Assembly (NCBI GenBank): GCA_965214055.1
Contig: OZ243931.1
Location: forward strand, 248,001-312,000
Length of the DNA stretch: 64,000 nt
Reading direction: 5' to 3'
Source of the DNA: WTGA01 sp965214055
GTDB lineage: Bacteria > Pseudomonadota > Gammaproteobacteria > Arenicellales > Poriferihabitantaceae
The notes beneath the pieces are model-generated. The model did no database searches, had not been told where the DNA came from, and saw only the letters and a list, made by a program, of their open reading frames with translations. The translations under genes and the position numbers were made by a program. Below are positions 33,426 to 42,630 of this stretch, in pieces; positions within the stretch are counted from its first letter, which is position 1, and the number at the start of each line of letters is the position of its first letter.

Positions 33426-33800
33426 ATGTCAACAAAATATACCAATGATCATGAATGGGCCCGGGTGGAGGGAGATGCTGTTGTCATTGGCATCAGCAAC
33501 TACGCCCAGCACCAGTTGGGAGATGTCGTATATGTCGAACTCCCCGAGATCGGTCAAACCCTGGACCAGGGAGAGGAGGCGGCGGTCATCGAGTCCGTGA
33601 AAGCAGCGGGGGAAGTCAAATCCCCTGTCAGCGGCGAAGTTTCAGAAGTCAACGAGACACTGGATGATGCCCCGGAACAGGTGAATGAGGACCCGGAAGG
33701 GGATGGCTGGATTTTCAAGCTGAAGCCGTCGAACAGCAGTGAACTGGAAAGCCTGATGAATGACGATGCCTACCAGGTCCTTGTTGAATCCCTTTCCTAG
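33426..33800 (+). CDS. gcvH: glycine cleavage system H protein
   Basis: Lipoyl carrier that shuttles intermediates between GcvP, GcvT and lipoamide dehydrogenase. 124 residues. The lipoylation site is Lys59 in VIESVKAAGEVKSPVSGEV; the N-terminal KYTNDHEWARVEGD is diagnostic. Purine-rich GAGAACGAGG upstream. 49 bases separate it from gcvT and 42 from gcvP. Modification of Lys59 would depend on lipA, encoded just downstream. Confidence 0.97.
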   Translation: MSTKYTNDHEWARVEGDAVVIGISNYAQHQLGDVVYVELPEIGQTLDQGEEAAVIESVKAAGEVKSPVSGEVSEVNETLDDAPEQVNEDPEGDGWIFKLKPSNSSELESLMNDDAYQVLVESLS

Positions 33801-33842
33801 GATTTCAGCGGAACCATAATTATCGGAACAAAGAGGAATCCA

Positions 33843-36737
33843 ATGCCCCGATCGGATGATTTTACAGTACGACACATAGGATCAAACCCAGACCGAATCG
33901 CCTGGATGCTGGCAGAGTTGGGGCTGGACTCTCTGGATGGACTGATTGAGCAGACCATACCGGAATCGATACAAAGTTCCCGGGAGTTTTCTCTTCCGCG
34001 GTCCCTGGACGAAAACCGGCTGAACAAACTCAGCCGGCTGATTGCCGCAGACAATACCACCGCAATTTCGATGATCGGGCTGGGGTACTACGGGACCGTA
34101 ACCCCCCCGGTGATTCGCCGCAATGTCATGGAAAATCCAGACTGGTATACCGCGTACTCCCCCTATCAGCCGGAAGTCAGCCAGGCCCGGCTGGAAATAC
34201 TGATCACGTTCCAGCAGATGATCATGGATTTGACGGGAATGGAACTGGCCAATGCTTCGTTGCTGGATGAGGCCACCGCGGTTGCCGAAGCGATGATGGT
34301 GGCCCGGCGCGTGAACCGAAACAAATCCAATCGCATCCTTGTCGACCAGGATTGCCTGCCGCAAACCATCGCGGTCCTTCAAACCCGGGCCGGTCCAATG
34401 GGGATTGAAGTGGTGGTCGGAGAATGTGACCGGGAAGTGGCCAACGGGGACTATTTTGCGGGAGTCGTCCAGTATCCCGGGGCATCCGGTCTTGTCCGGG
34501 AATTCCAGGACACTTTTGATCAACTGAAAAGCAAGAATGCCCTGGTGATCATGGCAGCGGACCCCCTGTCCCTGACCCTTCTTCGACCACCCGGTGAAAT
34601 GGGCGTGGACATCGTCGTCGGCAGTACGCAGCGGTTTGGGGTTCCCATGGGTTTTGGCGGTCCCCATGCTGCCTACATGGCAACCCATGAAAAATACAAG
34701 CGCTCCGTGCCCGGCCGGATTATTGGCAGTTCCATCGACTCCAACGGTAACCTGGCGTACCGCATGGCCCTGCAGACCCGGGAACAGCATATCCGCCGGG
34801 ACAAGGCCACCAGCAATATCTGCACATCACAGGTGCTGCTGGCCGTCATGGCAACCGTGTATGCCATGTATCACGGTCCGGAAGGGCTGCTTCGCATTGC
34901 AACCGGCATCAACCGGCTGACCCGCGCCCTGGCCCGTGAACTTAAAAACCTGGGGTTCGAAACCCTCCACAACCATTTTTTCGATACCCTGGTCGTGCAT
35001 ACCCCCGGGAAAGCGAAACGTATCCGGGACAAGGCGGAACAGTCCCGATACAACCTCCGATTGATTGACGAGGACCACCTGGGCATCAGCCTGGATGAAA
35101 CCATCTCCCGGGAAAAGGTCGTCGGCCTGCTGGAAGTGTTTGCCGGAACCACGGCCGCAGAAGTCCATGGAAATCTGTTCGATATCGACCTCGATCAATC
35201 CATCCCCGAAGAACTCCGGCGCTCCAGCACATTCCTCGACCATGAAATTTTCCACCGATATCGATCGGAAACGGAATTCATGCGTTATCTCCGGAAAACC
35301 GCCAGCAAGGACATTACCCTGACCCGGGCAATGATCCCCCTGGGGTCCTGTACGATGAAACTGAATGCTGCCAGCGAAATGGAGCCGATCTCCAATCCAT
35401 TGTTCGCGCACATCCATCCCTTCGCCCCCGCAAAACATACCAAGGGGTACCACCGGATCATCAACCGGCTGGATTCCATGCTGTGTGAAATCACCGGGTT
35501 TGCAGGGTTCTCATTTCAACCGAATGCCGGTTCCCAGGGCGAGTACACCGGGCTGTTGTGCATCCGTGCCTGGCATCATTCCCAGGGCAGTGAACAACGG
35601 AATGTCTGCCTGATCCCTTCCTCGGCCCACGGCACCAACCCCGCCAGCGCAGTCATGGCCGGGATGAAGGTGGTGGTGGTCAAATGTGACCGGCAGGGCA
35701 ATATCGACATGGAGGACTTCAAGGCGAAATCCGAAGAGTATGCGGACACCCTCGCCGCCACCATGGTCACCTACCCGTCGACCCATGGTGTATTTGAAAC
35801 TTCCATCCGGGAATTGTGTGACCTCGTCCACCACCATGGCGGCCAGGTCTACATGGATGGCGCCAACATGAATGCCATGGTGGGCATTTGCCGGCCTGCG
35901 GAAATCGGGGCCGATGTCATGCATCTGAACCTGCACAAAACCTTTGCCATCCCCCACGGCGGCGGCGGGCCCGGCATGGGTCCCATTGGCGTTCGGAAAC
36001 ACCTGCTGCCTTTTTTGCCCGACCATCCCGTTGTGAACTGCAACCGCGGCGGCTCCAGTCCCGTCGGCACCGTTTCCGCGGCCCCCTGGGGGTCTCCATT
36101 GATCCTGCCCATTTCGTGGGCATACATGCGCTTGCTCGGCAAGCACGGGTTGAAGAGATCAACCCAGATTGCGATCCTCAATGCCAATTACATCGCCCAC
36201 CGGCTCGACCCCCATTACCCGGTTGTCTACAAGGGAATCAATGGCCGGGTTGCCCATGAGTGTGTGATTGACATGGCCCCGATCAAGGACAGTAGCGGGG
36301 TGACCGTGGAAGATGTCGCAAAGCGACTGATCGATTACGGATTTCATGCCCCGACAATCTCCTGGCCCGTTCCCGATTCCATGATGATCGAACCCACCGA
36401 AAGCGAATCCCTTGAGGAAATTGACAGGTTCTGCGAAGCCATGATCCTGATCCGGGAAGAGGTCCGGGAAATCGAATACGGCAAGTCCAAACTTGAGAAC
36501 AGCCTGCTCACCAATGCCCCCCACTCGTACCAGCTTCTCGTCAGCGACGACTGGCCCTTTCCCTATTCCCGGGAACGCGCCTTTTTTCCGACACCGGAAA
36601 CCCGGCACAACAAGTTCTGGCCCCCCGTTGGCAGGGTGGACAATTTGTATGGCGACAAGAATCTGGTTTGCAGCTGCCCCATGATTTCCGACTACATCAC
36701 CCAGCCGGACCTGCCAGGCAGACAGCCCCATATGTGA
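33843..36737 (+). CDS. gcvP: glycine dehydrogenase (decarboxylating), single-chain P protein
   Basis: PLP-dependent enzyme that decarboxylates glycine and loads the aminomethyl group onto GcvH. The 964 residues contain both halves fused, as in Escherichia coli, rather than split gcvPA/gcvPB. N-terminus FTVRHIGSNPDRIAWMLAEL; PLP lysine at about residue 699 in LHLNLHKTFAIPHGGGGPGMG-like sequence followed by GVRKHLLPFLP. AGAGGA lies 6 bases before the ATG. It ends 7 bases before lipA. Confidence 0.97.
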   Translation: MPRSDDFTVRHIGSNPDRIAWMLAELGLDSLDGLIEQTIPESIQSSREFSLPRSLDENRLNKLSRLIAADNTTAISMIGLGYYGTVTPPVIRRNVMENPDWYTAYSPYQPEVSQARLEILITFQQMIMDLTGMELANASLLDEATAVAEAMMVARRVNRNKSNRILVDQDCLPQTIAVLQTRAGPMGIEVVVGECDREVANGDYFAGVVQYPGASGLVREFQDTFDQLKSKNALVIMAADPLSLTLLRPPGEMGVDIVVGSTQRFGVPMGFGGPHAAYMATHEKYKRSVPGRIIGSSIDSNGNLAYRMALQTREQHIRRDKATSNICTSQVLLAVMATVYAMYHGPEGLLRIATGINRLTRALARELKNLGFETLHNHFFDTLVVHTPGKAKRIRDKAEQSRYNLRLIDEDHLGISLDETISREKVVGLLEVFAGTTAAEVHGNLFDIDLDQSIPEELRRSSTFLDHEIFHRYRSETEFMRYLRKTASKDITLTRAMIPLGSCTMKLNAASEMEPISNPLFAHIHPFAPAKHTKGYHRIINRLDSMLCEITGFAGFSFQPNAGSQGEYTGLLCIRAWHHSQGSEQRNVCLIPSSAHGTNPASAVMAGMKVVVVKCDRQGNIDMEDFKAKSEEYADTLAATMVTYPSTHGVFETSIRELCDLVHHHGGQVYMDGANMNAMVGICRPAEIGADVMHLNLHKTFAIPHGGGGPGMGPIGVRKHLLPFLPDHPVVNCNRGGSSPVGTVSAAPWGSPLILPISWAYMRLLGKHGLKRSTQIAILNANYIAHRLDPHYPVVYKGINGRVAHECVIDMAPIKDSSGVTVEDVAKRLIDYGFHAPTISWPVPDSMMIEPTESESLEEIDRFCEAMILIREEVREIEYGKSKLENSLLTNAPHSYQLLVSDDWPFPYSRERAFFPTPETRHNKFWPPVGRVDNLYGDKNLVCSCPMISDYITQPDLPGRQPHM

Positions 36738-36744
36738 TGGTTGC

Positions 36745-37716
36745 ATGATGGAAGCCCAAAAAGTAAAACCCAGGCAGGTCGTCCAGGGAGAAAAACTCCG
36801 TGGAGCGGAAAAAATGGCCCGCATTCCGGTCAAGATTCCGCTGTTGCCCCGTGATCAGCTGTTGAGAAAACCAAAATGGATCCGGGCCAGTTTCACCGGC
36901 ACCCGGGAAGTGGCCAGCCTGAAGAAAACGTTGCGGTCAAATGGCCTGCACACCGTTTGCGAAGAAGCGGCCTGCCCGAACCTCGGGGAGTGCTTTGGCA
37001 ACGGCACCGCAACCTTCATGATCATGGGCGACATCTGCACACGACGATGTCCATTTTGTGATGTGGGCCACGGCCGTCCCAACCCCCTTGACGAGCAGGA
37101 ACCCCGGAACCTCGCTGAAACCATTTTTGGGATGGGCCTGAAATATGTCGTGATCACCTCCGTGGACCGGGATGACTTGCGCGATGGCGGTGCCGCCCAT
37201 TTCACCGCCTGTATCGCCGCCGTCCGGACACGCTGCCCGAACACCAAAATTGAAATTCTGACCCCTGACTTCCGGGGACGGATGGATGTCGCCCTGGAAA
37301 TCCTGAACCAGTCCCCGGCGGATGTGTTCAACCACAACCTTGAAACCGTGCCCCGCCTGTACCGGGAAGCCCGGCCCGGTTCCGACTACCAGTATTCCCT
37401 GGACCTGCTTTTGAAGATGAAACAGCTGCAGCCGGGCGTCCCCACCAAATCCGGCCTCATGCTGGGTCTTGGAGAAAACCATGGAGAGGTGATTGAGGTG
37501 CTCGAGGACCTCCGGGCGCATGAGGTGGATATGGTCACCATCGGCCAATACCTGCAGCCGAGCCGCCACCATCTCCCGGTCAAACGTTACTGGCACCCCG
37601 ATGAGTTCGGGGAATTCGCCGAAATCGGAGACAAAATGGGGTTCACCAATGTGGCCTCGGGACCTATGGTCCGGTCCTCCTACCATGCCGACCTGCAGGC
37701 ACATTCATCGTTCTGA
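36745..37716 (+). CDS. lipA: lipoyl synthase
   Basis: Radical SAM enzyme that inserts two sulfurs into octanoyl-lysine on lipoyl domains such as GcvH. 323 residues. The auxiliary-cluster cysteines lie in CEEAACPNLGEC (about 72-83), the radical SAM triad C98-x3-C102-x2-C105 in CTRRCPFCDV, and the conserved C-terminal serine pair in VRSSYHAD. It follows gcvP by 7 bases, so the lipoylation enzyme is co-transcribed with its substrate system; lipB is not in the window. Start ATG at 36745 or 36748. Confidence 0.96.
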   Translation: MMEAQKVKPRQVVQGEKLRGAEKMARIPVKIPLLPRDQLLRKPKWIRASFTGTREVASLKKTLRSNGLHTVCEEAACPNLGECFGNGTATFMIMGDICTRRCPFCDVGHGRPNPLDEQEPRNLAETIFGMGLKYVVITSVDRDDLRDGGAAHFTACIAAVRTRCPNTKIEILTPDFRGRMDVALEILNQSPADVFNHNLETVPRLYREARPGSDYQYSLDLLLKMKQLQPGVPTKSGLMLGLGENHGEVIEVLEDLRAHEVDMVTIGQYLQPSRHHLPVKRYWHPDEFGEFAEIGDKMGFTNVASGPMVRSSYHADLQAHSSF

Positions 37717-37993
37717 CCAACCATCCTGAAACCCGACCCGGATTCGGCGGCCCGGGTGGTGATGCGTTTCTGACCGGGTTACCGTACTGCACGGCACTGC
37801 ACTCCCGCCGGGGGGATTTTCCGGAAGATTCAGGAAAAGAGAGCCGGAACCAACCACTTCCGGTCCCAGCAGGCCCCTCCAGGCCTCACTCCCCGGTTGT
37901 CCCGTCGAACCCTGCTTCCGGAGCCATCAATGCGCCGGAAATGACCGATCGGCTGCATGCTCTTCGAACCCGGAGATTCACCACAGAGAACCT
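37717..37993. other. convergent intergenic stretch
   Basis: 277 bases between the lipA stop and the stop of the HARE/sigma4 protein. No supported gene. G+C-rich dyads are present but no hairpin followed by a T tract is convincing. Confidence 0.35.
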
Positions 37994-40330
37994 TTACGCA
38001 AGCGGCTTGTCCGCCTTCTCCGGGACGACCGGTACCGCATTCCCGATTGTTTTGCGCCTCGGACCCTCCCATTCGGCGAGATACGCGTATCTCCCCTGTG
38101 AAATTTTCAATCGCCCGTCCTGGGCAGCAATTGAGAGGAATGTACCGGGGGAGCAATCTCCCAGGGGCAGGATGCCGGACAGCTCGCTTACGTGAATGCC
38201 GCAGTGTCTTTCCTCCAGCATCTGAACCAGCACCTCAACAATCCTGGCCTGTTTCTCCCGCGACAACGGCACATCCCTGTCATTGACACCCCAGATGCCC
38301 GGTTGTATGCGAACGAGAGGATCAACCGGACGATGGTGAAAGAACCCATTGATACCACGCACCCCGGTCAGGTGTTCCTTGATCTCACTGATATTCAGTG
38401 GATGCCCTGCCGACTTGAGGAATGCAACGCAGGCCCGGTGAGCATCAAAGCGTATCTGGTCATCGGTATCCTGTCCGGACCTGATCCAGATCATTTTCCC
38501 GAGAGGCCTAAGTACCGTGGATTTTGCCAGGGCGATATCGAGCAGATACTTGTCCAGGCCGTCAATCCCGCCTTCCAGCCTCTCCGACAACTCCGAGAGA
38601 ATTTCAAAGCCATACCACTGCCTGCCGGATGCCTCAGGACACACTATGTCTGCAACCTCTATGCGAATGCGGGATATCTGTTGGTCAGATAAAGGCACAT
38701 GCCGGGCGAGCCCGTATATTCCTGGGCCAAACAGGAAGCCGACCTTTGCGGCGGCATTGTACACCGTTCTCAGGCTTGGCCTTTTCTTCCCCCTGGAGCC
38801 GGCGCGCCTGGCAATTTCCGTATAGTGCAGCGGCGTATCGGACTCAGCGAGAATAGCTTCGACAAGCGGCTCGGCTCCGCGACCGTAGCTCGTGAAAATG
38901 CGTGAACCGCCACGGCTGGCGCTGAAGTGGCACAGCCGGGACACCTTGTCCCACAGTAACGGTGCAAACTCCAGTGCAGCGTCCTGCAGCACACTGTGAA
39001 CAATCGCGCAGGCGTAGTTCTCGCTCCAACCCCGTCCCGCTCCGGAGGACAAGAACTCTGCTGCCTTGGAAACCGTATGCTCCCACAGGCTTTGGTCCAT
39101 CAAACTAAAATAAAAGAGGCCGTCGATTTCGATGAAATGGATTCGGTCTTTACACGCCATCTGAACGATTTTTTTGAAAAACTCGAGGTGAGAAGACATG
39201 CCCTCGAACCACGAATCAACGGCTTCTGCACCTGTCATTGGCAGGGGAAACCTTCTTCCGATAAGCAACCGCGCTATTCTGTGTCCGAGGAAATTGTACC
39301 AGTACGATGGATAAATCCATTTTTGCTTTGTACGCACCTCGATTTGCCTGATGCGTTCTCCCGTTACGTCATAATCCTCCGCGATTTGTCGCAGCGTCTC
39401 GGGGGGCGTTTCAAAGCCCAGACGCCGAATCAGGATGTCGCGCTCGCGGTCCGGGAGCAACAACAGCGACCGGCGTATTTCCGCCAAAAGTGGGAGGGGC
39501 TCAGGAAACGGGCCGTCTTCCCGGGGTCGCGGTGGCCCTTCATTCAGGGCAGCGTTCAAAGACTGTACGGTATCTCGCAGAGACTTTCGACCTACACCCG
39601 GCAGATTCAACAGCATTGTGGGCGAACAGGCAGCAAGGTCCTGAACCGTTTCGACATTACATCTGTACAATGGGTTGCGGACCCGTGTAGGCAGGTTCAG
39701 GGCAATCAGGCTGCGCTCGGCGAGCCACGGCGGCGCAGCGCCAGCGAGTGCACAGGGATCGTCGCAATGGGTGCCTATCAGGTTATGAGCACGAAACAGG
39801 CCTGACCGGTGCCGTACACTCCGCTCCAGACCAGACTCCCTTTCAAGATAAGATGCATCATCGTGTATTCCATGCACCGACAGCGCTTCTGCGTCTGAGG
39901 GGTATTGGGCCAGGAATGCAGCGACCCAGTCCTGCGGCTCCTGTGTCGCGGAGCCTGCGCGGGTCGGCTCCAGGCAACCTGCCCGTGCCGCCGGGTCTGT
40001 GAGAGAGTCCTCCCATCCTCTCAACCCGATGAATATCCCGGTGTTGTCTGCAATACCAACCGGTTCATCGGACCCTGTGACCAAGTCTGGCAGGATGTGT
40101 TTCGCTGGAGTCGTCAGAAGCATGCGGCCGGGATGAGCACCTGCAATTTCATCCAGGGCATGGGACGCGGGCTGATCAAATCCAACGTGCAGCACGCCAA
40201 CATCCCTGTCCGGCTCCTTCCGTGCTTTCCATGTGCGCATGATGTCGCCGAAGTCGCGGCAAACCGTGACCGTCCAGGTGCCGTCATCTGAACGCATCAT
40301 AAGAAATGTGCGAAGGGGTCCCTCCGTCAT
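37994..40330 (-). CDS. multidomain DNA-binding protein: alpha-CTD-like + sigma region 4-like + HARE-type winged helices
   Basis: A 778-residue soluble protein. Residues about 205-262 (LNLPTRVRNPLYRCNVETVQ, LLNLPGVGRKSLRD) look like the helix-hairpin-helix C-terminal domain of RNA polymerase alpha. Residues 290-340 (LLLPDRERDILIRRLGF, LRQIAEDYDVTGERIRQIEV) look like sigma-70 region 4. Residues about 486-545 (PLHYTEIARRAGSR...GPGIYGLA), 630-690 (PLNISEIKEHL...PGIWGV) and 697-752 resemble HARE-HTH or related winged helices. Residues 1-200 are unassigned. ATG at 40330 overlaps the stop of the small upstream ORF (ATGA). Known HARE-HTH proteins occur with such domains in bacteria, but the function of this arrangement is not established. 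Confidence 0.8.
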   Translation of the reverse strand: MTEGPLRTFLMMRSDDGTWTVTVCRDFGDIMRTWKARKEPDRDVGVLHVGFDQPASHALDEIAGAHPGRMLLTTPAKHILPDLVTGSDEPVGIADNTGIFIGLRGWEDSLTDPAARAGCLEPTRAGSATQEPQDWVAAFLAQYPSDAEALSVHGIHDDASYLERESGLERSVRHRSGLFRAHNLIGTHCDDPCALAGAAPPWLAERSLIALNLPTRVRNPLYRCNVETVQDLAACSPTMLLNLPGVGRKSLRDTVQSLNAALNEGPPRPREDGPFPEPLPLLAEIRRSLLLLPDRERDILIRRLGFETPPETLRQIAEDYDVTGERIRQIEVRTKQKWIYPSYWYNFLGHRIARLLIGRRFPLPMTGAEAVDSWFEGMSSHLEFFKKIVQMACKDRIHFIEIDGLFYFSLMDQSLWEHTVSKAAEFLSSGAGRGWSENYACAIVHSVLQDAALEFAPLLWDKVSRLCHFSASRGGSRIFTSYGRGAEPLVEAILAESDTPLHYTEIARRAGSRGKKRPSLRTVYNAAAKVGFLFGPGIYGLARHVPLSDQQISRIRIEVADIVCPEASGRQWYGFEILSELSERLEGGIDGLDKYLLDIALAKSTVLRPLGKMIWIRSGQDTDDQIRFDAHRACVAFLKSAGHPLNISEIKEHLTGVRGINGFFHHRPVDPLVRIQPGIWGVNDRDVPLSREKQARIVEVLVQMLEERHCGIHVSELSGILPLGDCSPGTFLSIAAQDGRLKISQGRYAYLAEWEGPRRKTIGNAVPVVPEKADKPLA

Positions 40331-40609
40331 TTTTCAGTGACTTCCTTCCCGCCGCATTTCCTGATCAGGTCCCTGTGATTTTCGAATTCCACATCCAGCT
40401 TTACTTCCGATTTGATCACCGGCTGAGGGGCTTCAGGTTCGTCCTCGAGTACGGTTTTTTTCGCGGGCCTTTTTCAGTTTTCCGTTCAAATCCCCCAGTC
40501 CGGGTTTTTCGCTGAACGCGGCAAATCCGGGCTGGATTTCCGTTACGGACTTTTCTGAATTTTTCCTGTCAGGCCCATGGTTGCCGTGAACTTCACTGGT
40601 CCCGGCCAT
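40327..40609 (-). pseudogene. small charged protein ORF, broken at a run of seven A
   Basis: From ATG at 40609, six bases after the mmsA stop, the frame reads MAGTSEVHGNHGPDRK and continues to LNGKLKKAREKN, then stops early. If one A is removed from the seven-A run (T run at 40455-40461 on the plus strand), it continues as REKTVLEDEPEAPQPVIKSE, KLDVEFENHRDLIRKCGG and KEVTEK. That frame ends in a TGA overlapping the ATG of the 778-residue gene. The 283-base length equals 94 codons plus one base. The coupling to both neighbours argues for a real gene of about 93 residues. It could be a homopolymer error, a mutation, or a site of transcriptional slippage. No known domain. Confidence 0.55.
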
Positions 40610-40615
40610 CCCCCG

Positions 40616-42166
40616 TCAATGCTCTCCCCCGGCCTTGAAATTGAACACGGCTCCGGAACGGATGCCGGACGGCCAGCGCGCCGTGATGGTCTTCAAACGG
40701 GTGTAAAAGTGCACCCCCTCCGGTCCATGGATCGCATGGTCCCCGAACAGTGAACGCTTCCATCCCCCGAAACTGTGAAACGCCAGCGGAACCGGAATCG
40801 GTACATTCACACCCACCATCCCGATCTGAACCCGGTGGCAAAAATCACGGGCCGCATCCCCGTCCCGGGTGAAAATCGCCGTCCCGTTCCCGTACTCATG
40901 TCCATCCACCAGCGATACCGCCTCCTCGTAACTCCCCACCCGGACCACGCTCAATACCGGACCGAAAATCTCGTCCGTGTAAATCCGCATCCCCGGCTTC
41001 ACCCGGTCAAATACCGTCGGACCCACAAAACATCCCTCCTCAAAACCCGGAACCTCCAGACCCCGTCCGTCCCGGACCAACTCCGCTCCTTCCTCCACGC
41101 CCGAAGCTATGTACCCCTCAATACGTGCCTTCGCCTCCGGATTGATCACCGGGCCCATCTCCGTCTCCGAACCCGTATGCGATCCCACCCGCAATGCATC
41201 CAGTCGCGGTAGCAAACGCTCCAGCAACGCGTCTGCCGGTCCATCTCCCACCGATACCACCACCGATACCGCCATGCAACGCTCACCAGCAGAACCGTAC
41301 GCCGCACCCAGTACCGCATCCGAAACCTGATCCATGTCCGCATCCGGCATCGCAACCAGATGGTTCTTCGCTCCACACAGCGCCTGAACACGCTTGTTGT
41401 GGGCCGTCCCCGTCCGGTATATGTATTCCCCCACCGCCGTCGAACCCACAAAACTCACCGCCTGAACCCGGTCGTCCGCAAGCAGCGCATCCACCGCCTC
41501 ACGGTCTCCGTTCACCACATTCAATACCCCATCCGGCAATCCCGCCTCCCGCATCAGCTCCGCCAGACGCAATGGACACGACGGATCTCGCTCCGACGGC
41601 TTCAGAACAAACGTGTTTCCGCATGCAATCGCCAGCGGAAACATCCACATCGGTACCATCGCCGGAAAATTGAACGGCGTGATCCCCGCGCACACTCCAA
41701 GGGGCTGACGCAGACTCCACGAATCCACCCCGCCGGCCACCGACGCCGAATACTCCCCCTTCAGCAACTCCGATATCCCGCAGGCATATTCCACAACCTC
41801 CAACCCTCGGGTGATCGACCCCGTTGCATCCTCCCGAGTCTTTCCGTGCTCACACGATACCAGCTCCGACAACTCCTCCATGTGCGAACGGATCAACTCC
41901 CGGAACGAAAACATTACCTGGGCCCGCTTCCCCGCCGGCGTCGACGACCAACCCGGAAACGCTGCCTGGGCCGCCGAAACCGCCCGCCCCACTTCCTCAC
42001 AACCCGCCAGCGGAACCCGCTTCGCCACCACTCCCCGTGCCGGATCGTACACCTCCCCGAAACGGCCTCCCGACCCAAAAACCTTCCCGCCGTTCACATA
42101 GTGGTGAAGTTCTTCTTCATTCCCCGCTTCATGGATTGCCTGGGTTGCCTGGTTTGTCTGGTTCAT
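40616..42166 (-). CDS. mmsA: CoA-acylating methylmalonate-semialdehyde dehydrogenase
   Basis: Oxidises methylmalonate or malonate semialdehyde to propionyl- or acetyl-CoA (valine, beta-alanine and polyamine breakdown). 516 residues. GVCAGITPFNFPAMVPMWMF, SFVGSTAVGEYIY, and the catalytic Cys at about residue 297 in GSAGERCMAV are typical. An extra 20-residue Gln/Asn/Thr-rich N-terminus precedes the usual start. ATG overlaps the stop of the secreted protein by 4 bases, with GGAG six bases upstream. Codon use is strikingly different from its neighbours (GCG, TCG, GAG and GTG preferred), suggesting transfer. Confidence 0.94.
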   Translation of the reverse strand: MNQTNQATQAIHEAGNEEELHHYVNGGKVFGSGGRFGEVYDPARGVVAKRVPLAGCEEVGRAVSAAQAAFPGWSSTPAGKRAQVMFSFRELIRSHMEELSELVSCEHGKTREDATGSITRGLEVVEYACGISELLKGEYSASVAGGVDSWSLRQPLGVCAGITPFNFPAMVPMWMFPLAIACGNTFVLKPSERDPSCPLRLAELMREAGLPDGVLNVVNGDREAVDALLADDRVQAVSFVGSTAVGEYIYRTGTAHNKRVQALCGAKNHLVAMPDADMDQVSDAVLGAAYGSAGERCMAVSVVVSVGDGPADALLERLLPRLDALRVGSHTGSETEMGPVINPEAKARIEGYIASGVEEGAELVRDGRGLEVPGFEEGCFVGPTVFDRVKPGMRIYTDEIFGPVLSVVRVGSYEEAVSLVDGHEYGNGTAIFTRDGDAARDFCHRVQIGMVGVNVPIPVPLAFHSFGGWKRSLFGDHAIHGPEGVHFYTRLKTITARWPSGIRSGAVFNFKAGGEH

Positions 42167-42630
42167 CTGTCTCCCCCGTTACCGTGTGATTCTTGCAGTA
42201 TCTCGCCGCAACTATAGTCCATCTCCAACGCTTTTCCAATGCCCGAATCCCGGCAGAAGGACCGGGATATCTCCTCCAGATAGCGCACATAACTCGACCC
42301 TTCGTTTTTGCACCACCGGCGAAATCCGCCAAGTCCCCGATTGTCCCATTCCCGGTAGGCCAGTTTCCAGGCTTCTGCCCGGGCACTCTCCACCAGTGTT
42401 CGATCCATCCCGTGTGCACCGATGATGGCCTGTTCCTGGATCCGGAACCCCCGCCCGGCCGGTTCCGTGACCAGACTGCAATAACCGGCCACTTCAAGCC
42501 GGTATACCAGATAAACCAACTGGTTCCATCCCGGGACCGACCCCTCTGCAACGGCTTTTCCGGTCAGCAGAACGGTCAGGAGAAGTAGGCAGCCCGTCCA
42601 CCATCCCCTAGAGCGATCTGGCCGCTTCAC
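42163..42630 (-). CDS. small exported protein of unknown function
   Basis: 155 residues with an N-terminal signal peptide (basic MKRPDRSRGW, then GCLLLLTVLLTGKAVAEG with an AxA-type cleavage site). The mature part has four or five cysteines (GYCSLV, RWCKNEG, SFCRDS, DYSCGEI), compatible with disulfides in the periplasm. No family recognised. It overlaps the MetE-like gene by 23 bases and mmsA by 4, so it is embedded in the transcript. Pairing with a dehydrogenase gives no clear function. Confidence 0.65.
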   Translation of the reverse strand: MKRPDRSRGWWTGCLLLLTVLLTGKAVAEGSVPGWNQLVYLVYRLEVAGYCSLVTEPAGRGFRIQEQAIIGAHGMDRTLVESARAEAWKLAYREWDNRGLGGFRRWCKNEGSSYVRYLEEISRSFCRDSGIGKALEMDYSCGEILQESHGNGGDR

